The translations under genes were made by a program, and so were the position numbers. A stretch of 64,000 nucleotides of DNA, from contig CBDCUQ010000004.1 of NCBI GenBank assembly GCA_965222835.1, forward strand, positions 1 through 64,000, written 5' to 3'. The notes beneath the pieces are model-generated. The model saw nothing but the letters and a program-made list of their open reading frames with translations, had not been told where the DNA came from and searched no databases. Every line of letters begins with the position of its first letter. Position 1 is the first letter of the stretch. Below, one piece after another: positions 17,716 to 26,264 of this stretch. This DNA comes from CBDCUQ01 sp965222835. Lineage in GTDB: Bacteria > Pseudomonadota > Alphaproteobacteria > Rhizobiales > Hyphomicrobiaceae.

Positions 17716-18009
17716 TTAGGGGCAATCGATTTTGTCGAGATAGGCGACGTCAGAGTAGCCCTCAAGGCCGTCCTTGTTTCGAATGGCGCACCAGTAACCG
17801 CGGAGCGTACACGACAATTTGCGCTTTTCCAGGATTTCGTCCTTCGAGGCCGAGCCAATGACCTTCGAGGAGCTGTAAGGCCGCGCACGAATGTTGAGAT
17901 GGTCAGCAGTGACCTTGAAGCACCCGTAAGTGGAGCCGGCCATGGCAGCGCCAGCCGTCAATGTCGAGAACGCAAAAACGGCGATCATTAGTATCCTGAG
18001 GCTGGTCAT
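17716..18009 (-). CDS. Small exported SH3-domain protein
   Basis: A 97-residue protein with a signal peptide (SLRILMIAVFAFSTLTAGAAMAG) and a bacterial SH3 domain: VTADHLNIRARPYSSSKVIG, then LRGYWCAIRN and GYSDVAYL. Four Cys in the mature part suggest two disulfides. Such domains bind cell-wall peptides or act as periplasmic adaptors. The ATG at 18009 has GGAGG upstream, so a longer frame to 18114 is rejected. It may be co-transcribed with the YdcF gene 21 bases downstream. Confidence 0.82.
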   Translation of the reverse strand: MTSLRILMIAVFAFSTLTAGAAMAGSTYGCFKVTADHLNIRARPYSSSKVIGSASKDEILEKRKLSCTLRGYWCAIRNKDGLEGYSDVAYLDKIDCP

Positions 18010-18244
18010 GCTTAATCCTCCGCGAGATCGGTCCCTGCCCTCTTTTGAGTGTCGTGCGCCGGCGTCGTAGGCCGTCAATGCGGCCAAAACCGTGACGGGG
18101 CCTGATGGGTCCAAGGAAGCCGATCAGACCTGCCGGGTCAATGTCTTTGCAGGTCACCAACCCCGGGCTGGGGCTCTTCTGGTGGATCATGTACCGAGGA
18201 AGGGGGTATCGGGTTTGGCTGGGCTCTCTTAAGTATGGCCTTGT

Positions 18245-19693
18245 GTGACCGAACTCGGCGCAAGATTTCATCCCTTACCGGAGGTCTCCATTCCTTTACC
18301 TGAAGCTTCGACCCGCATCGTTCCGCTTGTCGTGGCCACGGCTCTTTTTATGGAGACGATGGATTCGACGGTTATTGCGACGGCCTTGCCGGTGATTGCC
18401 GGGGACCTCGGCGTTGATCCCATTGCCCTTAAATTGGCCGTCACGTCCTACTTGGTTGGCTTTGCCATTCTTGTACCGGTGAGCGGCTGGATCGCGGACA
18501 GACACGGTGCCCGTACGACTTTTCGTCTCGCGCTCGCCGTTTTTCTTACGGCCTCGATTGGATGCGCTTTTTCGGAGAGCCTTGCTGGCTTTGTTATGTG
18601 GCGGTTTGTGCAGGGGCTGGGCGGCGCCCTCATGACGCCCGTGGGGCGCCTTGTCATCGTTCGCGGGGTGCCGAAGGATCAACTCGTTGCTGCGCTTGCG
18701 ACCCTGACCATTCCGTCTTTGATGGGGCCAGTGATTGGGCCTCCGCTCGGCGGGTTTCTTGCCACGTATGTCGATTGGCGCTGGATCTTTTTTGTCAATA
18801 TTCCCATCGGCTGTCTCGGAATTGTTTTGGCAACGCTTTATTTCAAGGACGAGGTGCAGGAGCCGGTTCCACTCGACGTCAAAGGCCTTGTGCTTTGTGC
18901 GATCGCGTTACCAGGGCTCATCCTTGGCGCGGCATCGTTCGGCCGACATGTGATGCCGGCCGCGATAGCGGCGGCAATTTTTGCAACCGGCGCAACCGCA
19001 TTTCTTTTGTATGTTCGCCACGCCAAGCGGGCTGACCGGCCCTTGCTCGACCTCAGACTTCTGTCAATTCGCTCATTCGATGCCGGGGTGACTGGGGGTG
19101 CGCTCTTTCGCATGGGTGTCGGCGCCAGTGCGTTCCTCATTCCGCTGATGCTTCAGGTGGGTTTTGGTCTCACGGCGTTCGCGTCCGGGTTGATCACATT
19201 CGCAAGCGCGCTGGGGGCGTTGATCATGAAGTTCTTTGCACCCCGAATTCTGGCGTACGCGGGTTTTCGCAAAGTGCTCGTATTCAATGGCTTGGCGGCC
19301 TCAGCACTGATCGGTTCGATTGCGCTGGTGGGGCCGGGGACGCCGCATGTCGCAATCTCACTACTGCTTCTCTTGGCGGGACTGTCGCGTTCGCTTCAGT
19401 TCACTAGCCTGCATGCCATTTCGTATGCGGATTTGCGAGCTGAGATGCTTTCTGTTGCGAACAGCTTTGCGAGCGTCGCCCAACAGGTCTCGTTGAGCTT
19501 CGGGGTGGCAATGGGTGCCGTCGCTCTAGAACTGGCGCAGCGATGGCACGGAACGGCCAATCCGCAACCTTCTGATTTTTTGATTGCACTCTTGGTCGTG
19601 GCGGCCATCTCAAGCTTGTCGGTTATGAAAATGCGCCGGCTTTCACGGGATGCGGGGCAGGATTTGGCGGGAAAAACAACGCGCGAGCATTAG
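18245..19693 (+). CDS. MFS drug exporter, DHA2 (EmrB/QacA) family
   Basis: A 482-residue multi-span inner-membrane transporter, probably 14 segments. Family marks are the first-helix motif METMDSTVIATALP, motif A-like WIADRHGARTTFR, and the motif C region LMGPVIGPPLGGFL followed by WRWIFFVNIPIG, typical of proton-driven drug exporters. The substrate cannot be inferred. The start is a GTG at 18245, which has no strong ribosome-binding site. No adaptor (EmrA) or regulator gene is adjacent. Confidence 0.88.
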   Translation: MTELGARFHPLPEVSIPLPEASTRIVPLVVATALFMETMDSTVIATALPVIAGDLGVDPIALKLAVTSYLVGFAILVPVSGWIADRHGARTTFRLALAVFLTASIGCAFSESLAGFVMWRFVQGLGGALMTPVGRLVIVRGVPKDQLVAALATLTIPSLMGPVIGPPLGGFLATYVDWRWIFFVNIPIGCLGIVLATLYFKDEVQEPVPLDVKGLVLCAIALPGLILGAASFGRHVMPAAIAAAIFATGATAFLLYVRHAKRADRPLLDLRLLSIRSFDAGVTGGALFRMGVGASAFLIPLMLQVGFGLTAFASGLITFASALGALIMKFFAPRILAYAGFRKVLVFNGLAASALIGSIALVGPGTPHVAISLLLLLAGLSRSLQFTSLHAISYADLRAEMLSVANSFASVAQQVSLSFGVAMGAVALELAQRWHGTANPQPSDFLIALLVVAAISSLSVMKMRRLSRDAGQDLAGKTTREH

Positions 19694-20030
19694 CCTAAGC
19701 CGTTCCATCCCCTGAAACTCTTGCGGGGGTTTATCCGTATCTGATTGGTGCACTTTTGGCGATTTGTCATAGATCATGGCAGCGAATTGTGCGCGTGCGA
19801 GATTTACATGAGGTGCGCCGAAACCGGATCTTTCCGGTCGAATCCGCTGCATTGGTCAGTATATGGTTGACCTTTCATCGCAGTTGGTTTTTGCGATGCG
19901 ACTTCGGACATGTGGGCAAAATTGTCTTCGTGAATCAAAACAAAAAATAAATCCCACATGTTGGCTGATGTGGTATAGATTTTGACGGGCCGGGGCGCGC
20001 CGTCGAGAGGAGTTTATCGAGGAGGATCCT
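19694..20030 (+). promoter_or_regulatory. Leader region of the Tyr/Arg-rich protein gene
   Basis: These 337 bases carry no convincing gene and turn AT-rich after 19920. A small inverted repeat CCACAT/ATGTGG (19954-19959 and 19968-19973) abuts a -10-like TATAGA (from 19974). It could be an operator over the promoter of the following gene. A strong GGAGGAT ribosome site precedes 20031. Confidence 0.35.
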
Positions 20031-20372
20031 ATGCGACTGACTGTGGCTATTGCGGCATCGGCATTGGCCGGGGCCCTGTTAGCCGTAAGTCCTGCAAATG
20101 CAGCGCCCGTTGGGGCAGCAGGGGCTGCGGCCAAGACCAGCAATGTTTCAGATGCACCTGTCGTGCAGGTGCACCGGAAATGGCGGAGGAAGTGGCGTCG
20201 TCGTCGTGGTTATCGATATCGCCGTTATCGGCGCCATAGGTACAGGTATCGTCCGCGCTACTATTCATACCGGCCGTACTATTATCGGCGGTATTACTCC
20301 TACTATCCTTATTACGGATATCGCAGGTGGTATCGGCGTCGTCCGCACTTCGGTATCTACCTGAGTTTCTAA
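20031..20372 (+). CDS. Secreted Tyr/Arg-rich low-complexity protein
   Basis: A 113-residue protein with a signal peptide (MRLTVAIAASALAGALLA, cleavage after NAA near residue 25). After a short spacer, residues 48-107 consist almost wholly of Arg and Tyr with some Trp, Pro, His and Ser (YRYRRYRRHR, YYSYRPYYYRRYYSYY), ending in HFGIYLSF. The mature protein would be extremely basic and aromatic. Small proteins of this composition recur in Hyphomicrobiales, but I know no tested function; wall or polymer binding is speculation. It has a strong ribosome site and its own terminator, so it is a single-gene unit. Confidence 0.8.
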   Translation: MRLTVAIAASALAGALLAVSPANAAPVGAAGAAAKTSNVSDAPVVQVHRKWRRKWRRRRGYRYRRYRRHRYRYRPRYYSYRPYYYRRYYSYYPYYGYRRWYRRRPHFGIYLSF

Positions 20373-20399
20373 CTGCGACCTACGTGTACGGGAAAAATG

Positions 20400-20436
20400 A
20401 ATGCCGGCGCGCACGATGGGCGCCGGCATTTTCTTA
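20400..20436 (+). terminator. Intrinsic terminator of the Tyr/Arg-rich gene
   Basis: Perfect 11-bp arms AATGCCGGCGC (20400-20410) and GCGCCGGCATT (20420-20430), 9-base loop, followed by a T-rich tract TTCTTATT. It lies 28 bases after the stop codon. Confidence 0.85.
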
Positions 20437-20561
20437 TTGGTAAAGGGCGAATTCGCGACACAATTCATGCTCGGGCGCGGCGCGCGGCGAAACGGCTATT
20501 GCGACGCGGGCGGAGTTTTGCAACACAAGGGACCGAGCGTTTGATAATGGGAAGAAGACCT

Positions 20562-21068
20562 ATGAGACGCGTATTGAGTGTTGTGGTTCCCCTGATAGGC
20601 TTTGTGGCCGTTGCATATTCCGCCGTTGCGCGCTCGCCTGAATATGCCTCAGATTGGAACGCGCCGGCCATCAATTGGCGGGATATCGGTTCGGGCATCC
20701 GGGAAGCAACCAAATCGCAAAAGCCGGTCATCATGGTTTTTCATGCACCGTGGTGCACGTCGTGTGCGCGCTATCGTAAAGTCTTTAGAGATCCTGCGAT
20801 TATCGAAGCCTCCAAGTCATTCGTCATGATCCTTATTGATGCGGATAAGGACAAGGTCGCCAACGGCGCCTTTGCGCCCGACGGCACGTATGTGCCGCGG
20901 ACAATCTTCCTTGATTGGGAAGGAAATATTCGCTCAGAGATTCGAGGGTCAAGCGATCCCAAGTACCCCCATACCATCGACATAGAGAGTCCCGGAGAGC
21001 TGTTGTCGTTGATGAAGAGGGCTGCGCCGTCGGCATCCCAATACAAACCAAAGCACGCGCAACAATGA
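20562..21068 (+). CDS. Exported thioredoxin-fold protein (CTSC)
   Basis: A 168-residue protein with an N-terminal export signal (RRVLSVVVPLIGFVAVAYSAVA) and a thioredoxin fold: KPVIMVFHAPWCTSCARYRK holds the redox motif CTSC, and YVPRTIFLDWEG holds the cis-Pro position. It probably works in the periplasm on disulfide exchange. The motif position resembles the short thioredoxin-like family of TlpA/AGR2 type. The start is uncertain between ATG 20547 and ATG 20562; the latter follows GAAGAAG and places the basic residues directly before the hydrophobic core. Confidence 0.82.
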   Translation: MRRVLSVVVPLIGFVAVAYSAVARSPEYASDWNAPAINWRDIGSGIREATKSQKPVIMVFHAPWCTSCARYRKVFRDPAIIEASKSFVMILIDADKDKVANGAFAPDGTYVPRTIFLDWEGNIRSEIRGSSDPKYPHTIDIESPGELLSLMKRAAPSASQYKPKHAQQ

Positions 21069-21321
21069 ACTTGCTATCGCTCGCAGCAAGTTCCCCTCAT
21101 GCATTGCTCGCATCAGGAATGGTGACGTGACTTTGTTCTCGCACGCCTACTCTAGTTTGAGAATCTGATTTCCGTCGCCGGTCCGGCTGGAAGGCTTACC
21201 GATCCTTCATGTCTTGCTGTTCCCTACGGAACAGCTGGCTGGGCCCCCGCTCTCAATGCTGGATGGTTAGAGAGGGACAAAGAAGTGGAAACGCCCTGCG
21301 AGGCGGCGTCAAGGGAACGGC

Positions 21322-22041
21322 ATGGATCCATACGAAAAGCTTTACCACTACTGCGAACGGGCAAGCGATCCGTCCTTTTGGGCCGAACCCATTAATGCGC
21401 TTTCCAATGCGGCCTTCCTTGTCGCGGCGGCGCTGGCTACGCACGCTTATATTCGCATCCCATCCAACGAGCGTGGCGTCGTGGAAGCGCTCCTTATCGC
21501 GTTGGTGGCGGCCATGGGTATGGGGAGTTTTCTCTTTCATACCTTTGCGACGCGTTGGGCTTCATTCTCTGATACGGGTCCGATAGGGGTTTTTATGGTT
21601 TCGTATCTTGCCTACGCGTTGCGGCGATATCTCGGTGCATCCTGGGTGGTGACGTTGATTTGTCTCGGCATTTTCCTTTGGGCACTCAAGGTTGCGGGCG
21701 ACATGACCTGTGCGGCGCCGTTTTTGCCGATCACGAATGCAACGCGCGGGAGCTGCCTCAACGGCACCGTTGGCTACGTTCCGGCCTTTATCGCTCTTGT
21801 GCTCCTTGCCGTGGTGTTTGCCGCGAAGCGCCACCTTGTCTGGACGTATTTTGCTGCGGCGGCTCTCGTCTTCGCTCTGTCGATGACGTTTCGGACCTTC
21901 GATTTCGAAGTGTGTGGTGTTGCGCGGCTTGCGGGACATCCCGTGGGAACACATTTCCTGTGGCATCTGCTCAATGCCACATTGCTCTACATTCTTCTAA
22001 TTGGGGCAATCCGTCACGGGCGACGTGCGGGGTCAGGCTGA
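21322..22041 (+). CDS. Ceramidase-family (CREST) seven-helix membrane hydrolase
   Basis: A 239-residue integral membrane protein with about seven helices. The zinc-site residues of the alkaline ceramidase/PER1/PAQR (CREST) superfamily are all visible: S69 and H73 (SFLFH), D84 (SFSDTG), H211 and H215 (THFLWHLLN). The N-terminal DPYEKLYHYCERASDPSFWAEPINALSNAAF is typical of the bacterial ceramidase group. The family hydrolyses amides of long-chain lipids; the bacterial substrate is unknown. The next gene is a lipid acyltransferase, consistent with a lipid-remodelling role but not proof. Confidence 0.87.
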   Translation: MDPYEKLYHYCERASDPSFWAEPINALSNAAFLVAAALATHAYIRIPSNERGVVEALLIALVAAMGMGSFLFHTFATRWASFSDTGPIGVFMVSYLAYALRRYLGASWVVTLICLGIFLWALKVAGDMTCAAPFLPITNATRGSCLNGTVGYVPAFIALVLLAVVFAAKRHLVWTYFAAAALVFALSMTFRTFDFEVCGVARLAGHPVGTHFLWHLLNATLLYILLIGAIRHGRRAGSG

Positions 22042-22156
22042 TCTAGCCGCCATGCCCGTTTGCGGCGCTTGCACCGGCGCGGCGGCCGCTCTTATAAGCG
22101 AGGGGTCTGGGGCATTCCGAAACTCGCCCGTTTGTACGCCTTGGGATGACAGGGTT

Positions 22157-23038
22157 ATGAGTCGATTGCGGGCCGGAGCTATCCTTTCGGGCTTCATGGC
22201 GTTGACCGTTCCGCTCATGCCGGTGCAGGCCGTTTTGGTGCACGCTTGGCCGGCGGGGGCGCGCCGCTTTCCGCACTGGTACCATCGCCAAGTGTGCCGA
22301 TTGATGGGTGTGCGGTTACACATCGAAGGCGAGGTTGTGTGTGACCGGCCGGTGCTGCTGGTCTCCAATCACACGTCATGGCTCGATATCCCGGTGTTGT
22401 CGGCCGTCGCCCCGGTGTCGTTTGTTGCCAAAAAAGAGGTGGGGCGCTGGCCGTTCGTATCTTCACTGGCGCGACTGCAGCGTACGGTCTTTGTCGACCG
22501 TGAGCGTCGCGCGGCGGTGGGGGACACGGCAAGCGAAATTATGCGGCGTCTGAACGTGGGCGATACGATCGTGCTCTTTGCCGAAGGGACGTCGAGTGAC
22601 GGCAATCGTGTGCTTCCCTTTATGACGTCGCTCTTCGGCGCCGTCAGTCCGTCGGCAAAACGTCTGGATACCGCGCCTGACGCTGTCGTGCAGACACTCT
22701 CGCTTGTTTACACACATCTGCACGGCGTACCGCTTGGCCGGGCCGACCGGCCCTTGACCGGGTGGTATGGTGACATGGAAATGCAAGGCCACGCCTGGGA
22801 GCTTCTCAAGTCGGGGCCGGTCGATGTTCGAATACGCATTGGTCCGCCGGTTCCGCTTGAGGCCTTCGCCAATCGTAAAGAGATGGCCCGTCGCAGCGAG
22901 AATGATGTGCGACGTGAAGTCGTACGCATTCTTCGCGCACGCGCATCCCACGAGGCCTTGGAGATCGCTGGGCCCGGCGAAAGATCCCGCAGGGCGGCGG
23001 CTTTGCGGCCCCGGAAGGGAAGCACCACGTGGACCTAG
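22157..23038 (+). CDS. 1-acyl-glycerol-phosphate acyltransferase family protein (PlsC-like)
   Basis: A 293-residue membrane-associated acyltransferase. The catalytic HX4D motif is NHTSWLD (H72, D77) and the substrate-binding motif is FAEGTSSDG (E143-T145). One N-terminal hydrophobic helix. Relatives include PlsC (phosphatidic acid synthesis) and OlsA (ornithine lipids), and the sequence cannot separate them. The frame is open from 22001, overlapping the ceramidase gene, but the ATG at 22157 precedes the first natural helix and follows a GACAGGG ribosome site. Confidence 0.88.
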   Translation: MSRLRAGAILSGFMALTVPLMPVQAVLVHAWPAGARRFPHWYHRQVCRLMGVRLHIEGEVVCDRPVLLVSNHTSWLDIPVLSAVAPVSFVAKKEVGRWPFVSSLARLQRTVFVDRERRAAVGDTASEIMRRLNVGDTIVLFAEGTSSDGNRVLPFMTSLFGAVSPSAKRLDTAPDAVVQTLSLVYTHLHGVPLGRADRPLTGWYGDMEMQGHAWELLKSGPVDVRIRIGPPVPLEAFANRKEMARRSENDVRREVVRILRARASHEALEIAGPGERSRRAAALRPRKGSTTWT

Positions 23039-23225
23039 CGTGCCTGTTTTGCACCCTAGGCGCGCGGCCGGGTCTGGACAATTGACGGAAATGGCGCAAT
23101 GCAACATTAGCCAATTCTCGAAGCTTTCTGGCCGGGTGGGCCTGGACGGCGTTTCGTTAATGGGATGGGTAGGCCGGCGTGGATAGGTTTGATCGTTCAA
23201 CCCGCGCAACAAACGGGGCGCAGCT

Positions 23226-24569
23226 GTGACAGGCCCGAAAAAAATCTATGTGAAGACGTTCGGCTGCCAGATGAACGTTTATGACAGCGAGCGTATGTCG
23301 GAAGCCCTTGCGCCGCTCGGGTATGCCGAGACGGAAACGCTGGCTGATGCCGATCTCGTCATTCTCAACACGTGCCATATTCGGGAGAAGGCGGCTGAAA
23401 AAGTATACTCGGACCTCGGTCGCATTCGGCAGGTTAAGGAAGAGCGCCGGCAGTCCGGTAAGGACACTGTGGTGACGGTTGCGGGTTGTGTGGCCCAGGC
23501 GGAGGGCGCTGAGATTTCGGCGCGGGCGCCCGTCGTCGATGTTGTCGTGGGCCCGCAGAGCTATCATCGCCTCCCGGAGCTTATTTCGCGTGTGCAATCG
23601 GGGCAGGTCCGCGTCGTTGAGACGGAGTTTCCCGAGGAGGATAAGTTTTCGATTCTGCCACAAGCGCGCACGGCGAAAACAACGACGGCGTTTCTTACCG
23701 TACAAGAGGGTTGCGATAAGTTCTGCACGTTTTGTGTGGTGCCATACACGCGGGGCGCCGAATATTCGCGTCCGGTCGCGGATCTGGAGGCGGAGGCGCG
23801 CCGGCTTGTGGCACGTGGTGTGCGCGAGATCACGCTGCTCGGCCAGAACGTCAATGCGTATCATGGAGCGGGTTCGGATGGGGGTCCGGCGACGCTAGCC
23901 AGTTTAATCTCCCAATTGAGCGAGATCGAGGAACTGGAAAGGATACGCTATACGACGAGCCATCCGCGCGACATGACGGATGATCTTATTGCGGCTCATC
24001 GTGATCAGCCGAAGCTGATGCCGTTTCTGCATTTGCCTGTGCAGTCGGGATCCGACCGCATTCTGGCGGCGATGAACCGAAAGCATACGGCGGACGAATA
24101 TCGCCGGCTTGTTGCGCGTATTCGCGAGGCGCGGCCTGATATTGCTCTTTCGACAGATGTCATCGTTGGATTTCCCAGCGAGACGGATGGTGAGTTCGAG
24201 GCGACGATGGCGCTTGTCGCGGAAACCGGTTTTGCTCAGGCCTTTTCTTTCAAGTATAGCGCGCGGCCGGGTACGCCAGCTGCCAACATGGATGATCAGG
24301 TCTCCGACGCGGTGAAAACAGAACGCCTTCTCCGGCTGCAAGAGGTGCTTGACAGTCAGCAAGCCAGCTTCAACACCTCGTGTGTAGGGAAAACCCTTCC
24401 GGTTCTGTTCGAAAAACCGGGTCGGCATCCGGGGCAGCTCGTGGGGCGTTCCCCGTATCTTCAGCTGGTTCACGCCGCGGCCGGGGCGGATATGATGGGC
24501 CGTATTTTACCGGTTGAGATCTCCGGGGCTGGTCCAAACAGTCTCGCGGGCGTCATTTGCCCGGCATAA
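23226..24569 (+). CDS. miaB: tRNA-2-methylthio-N6-dimethylallyladenosine synthase
   Basis: A 447-residue radical-SAM methylthiotransferase that modifies A37 of tRNAs reading UNN codons. The N-terminal UPF0004 domain starts VKTFGCQMNVYDS and carries the auxiliary-cluster Cys (FGCQMN, NTCHIR, AGCVAQ). The radical SAM triad is CDKFCTFC, and a TRAM domain closes the protein. The start codon is GTG at 23226. It begins the miaB-phoH-ybeY-corC-lnt order usual in alphaproteobacteria. Confidence 0.97.
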   Translation: MTGPKKIYVKTFGCQMNVYDSERMSEALAPLGYAETETLADADLVILNTCHIREKAAEKVYSDLGRIRQVKEERRQSGKDTVVTVAGCVAQAEGAEISARAPVVDVVVGPQSYHRLPELISRVQSGQVRVVETEFPEEDKFSILPQARTAKTTTAFLTVQEGCDKFCTFCVVPYTRGAEYSRPVADLEAEARRLVARGVREITLLGQNVNAYHGAGSDGGPATLASLISQLSEIEELERIRYTTSHPRDMTDDLIAAHRDQPKLMPFLHLPVQSGSDRILAAMNRKHTADEYRRLVARIREARPDIALSTDVIVGFPSETDGEFEATMALVAETGFAQAFSFKYSARPGTPAANMDDQVSDAVKTERLLRLQEVLDSQQASFNTSCVGKTLPVLFEKPGRHPGQLVGRSPYLQLVHAAAGADMMGRILPVEISGAGPNSLAGVICPA

Positions 24570-24661
24570 TCGGCGCATAAACGTAACCTACCGGAGGGTA
24601 ATTCTTTGATTTGCGGCCATGACGCCCTATTATAACGGGCGTAGGTCGCAGTGATTCTCCG

Positions 24662-25696
24662 ATGACCTCGTCTTTTGGAGACCAACGCTTGACAGGAATA
24701 CGCGGTTCATCCGTCGCCGGTGCGGGACGCACGCAAAAGTCGCAAGCCCCCAATAAGCGCGTCATCGTCCCGTTTGAGGACAATCGCAAGCTCACGGAAT
24801 TGCTTGGCGAGTACGATAGCCATCTGGCGTTGGTCGAGGATCGCCTCGGCATTGAAGCTCACGCCCACGGTAATGTCGTCATTCTGACAGGTTCGGAAAC
24901 CGCCTGCGAGATCGCGCGCGAGGTGCTGGAGACGCTGTATGCCCGCATCGGCAGGGGCGATCAGATTGGGGCTGGCGATTTCGACGGTCTGATCCGGCAC
25001 GCTCGGCAGGAGACTGAGGCGGGGGATGGGCAGGCTCAAATTGCGACGCGGCGCCGTGTGGTCAAAGCGCGAACGCCGATGCAGAGCGCCTATATGCGTG
25101 CTCTCGAGGTGTGCGACATGGTGTTCGGCGTCGGGCCAGCCGGTACGGGCAAGACCTATCTTGCCGTCGCCTATGCGGCGCAGTGCCTCGAACGCGGCAT
25201 TGTCGAGCGGATCATTCTTTCGCGTCCGGCCGTCGAGGCCGGTGAGCGTCTCGGCTTCTTGCCCGGCGATATGCGCGAGAAGGTCGACCCTTATCTGCGT
25301 CCGCTTTACGACGCGCTCTACGATGTGCTGCCGCCCGAGAAGGTGGAGCGTGATCTGGAGCACGGAGTCATCGAGATTGCGCCGCTGGCCTTTATGCGCG
25401 GGCGCACGCTGGCGAACGCCTTCGTCATTCTCGATGAGGCGCAGAATACAACCGGCATGCAGATGAAAATGTTCCTGACGCGACTGGGCGAGGGATCCAA
25501 GATGGTCGTGACCGGCGACCCGACGCAGATCGATCTTCCATTTGGAATGAAGTCCGGACTGAACGAGGCGGTGGAGTTGCTCTCCGGTGTTGAGGGCGTG
25601 GAAGCGATTCACTTTACCGGTGCTGACGTGGTGCGCCGTGATTTGGTTGCGCGCATTGTTGCAGCCTACGACGCGGCAGCCGCGAAGAAGGATTGA
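24662..25696 (+). CDS. phoH: PhoH family ATPase (YbeZ)
   Basis: A 344-residue P-loop ATPase. Walker A is GPAGTGKT, Walker B VILDEAQN, with sensor TGDPTQIDLP. A KH-like N-terminal segment suggests RNA binding. In many bacteria it is encoded beside YbeY and thought to act in rRNA or RNA processing. The N-terminal 30 residues are probably disordered. A small hairpin (ACGCCC at 24622, GGGCGT at 24637) lies just upstream. ybeY begins one base after its stop codon. Confidence 0.94.
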   Translation: MTSSFGDQRLTGIRGSSVAGAGRTQKSQAPNKRVIVPFEDNRKLTELLGEYDSHLALVEDRLGIEAHAHGNVVILTGSETACEIAREVLETLYARIGRGDQIGAGDFDGLIRHARQETEAGDGQAQIATRRRVVKARTPMQSAYMRALEVCDMVFGVGPAGTGKTYLAVAYAAQCLERGIVERIILSRPAVEAGERLGFLPGDMREKVDPYLRPLYDALYDVLPPEKVERDLEHGVIEIAPLAFMRGRTLANAFVILDEAQNTTGMQMKMFLTRLGEGSKMVVTGDPTQIDLPFGMKSGLNEAVELLSGVEGVEAIHFTGADVVRRDLVARIVAAYDAAAAKKD

Positions 25697-25697
25697 T

Positions 25698-26264
25698 ATG
25701 GGGCGAGCGCCCAACATGGCGAGAGGACATACGCCGCACGCGCCGGAAAACTCGTGGCTTGACGTGGATGTTGTCGTTGAATGTGCTGATTGGTCTGCGA
25801 TTGATGATGTCGAGGCTTCTGTGGTTGCAGCAAGCCAAGCGGTAGCGCGGCACTCCCGTTTTGAAGCCAGTGATGCGGCGTCGGTTTGCATTGCCTTAAG
25901 CGATGACGCGGCGGTCAAGCTCCTTAATCGCACGTATCGACATATGGATAAGCCAACAAACGTCCTTTCATTTCCGGCGGGGAATACGGTGCATTTTGAA
26001 TGCACACCGCGGCTGCTGGGTGATGTTGTGCTGGCCGCCGAAACGCTCATTCAGGAGGCGGCGCAATTCGGCATTCTGCCGCGTCACCATTTGCAGCACC
26101 TCGTAGTGCACGGACTGCTACACCTACTTGGGCTCGAGCATGACAGTGAAACCAAAGCTGCAGAGATGGAAGGTCTCGAGACGGAGATACTTGCCACTCT
26201 CGGAATTGCCAATCCTTACGCGCGTGAGGCGGGGGCGGCGCCTTTACGGGAGAGGCTGGGATGA
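25698..26264 (+). CDS. ybeY: Endoribonuclease YbeY (rRNA maturation factor)
   Basis: A 188-residue metal-dependent endoribonuclease involved in 16S rRNA 3' maturation and ribosome quality control. The zinc triad HGLLHLLGLEHD gives H138, H142 and H148. The family block NRTYRHMDKPTNVLSFP precedes it. The ATG at 25698 follows the phoH stop immediately. An ATG seven codons on (MARGHTPH) is an alternative. The 3' end overlaps the next gene in an ATGA junction, so translation is coupled. Confidence 0.95.
   Translation: MGRAPNMARGHTPHAPENSWLDVDVVVECADWSAIDDVEASVVAASQAVARHSRFEASDAASVCIALSDDAAVKLLNRTYRHMDKPTNVLSFPAGNTVHFECTPRLLGDVVLAAETLIQEAAQFGILPRHHLQHLVVHGLLHLLGLEHDSETKAAEMEGLETEILATLGIANPYAREAGAAPLRERLG

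Noticed and set aside
24707..26050. 447-codon minus-strand frame over phoH and ybeY
   Set aside because: Both plus-strand genes have intact catalytic motifs; the reverse frame is a shadow.
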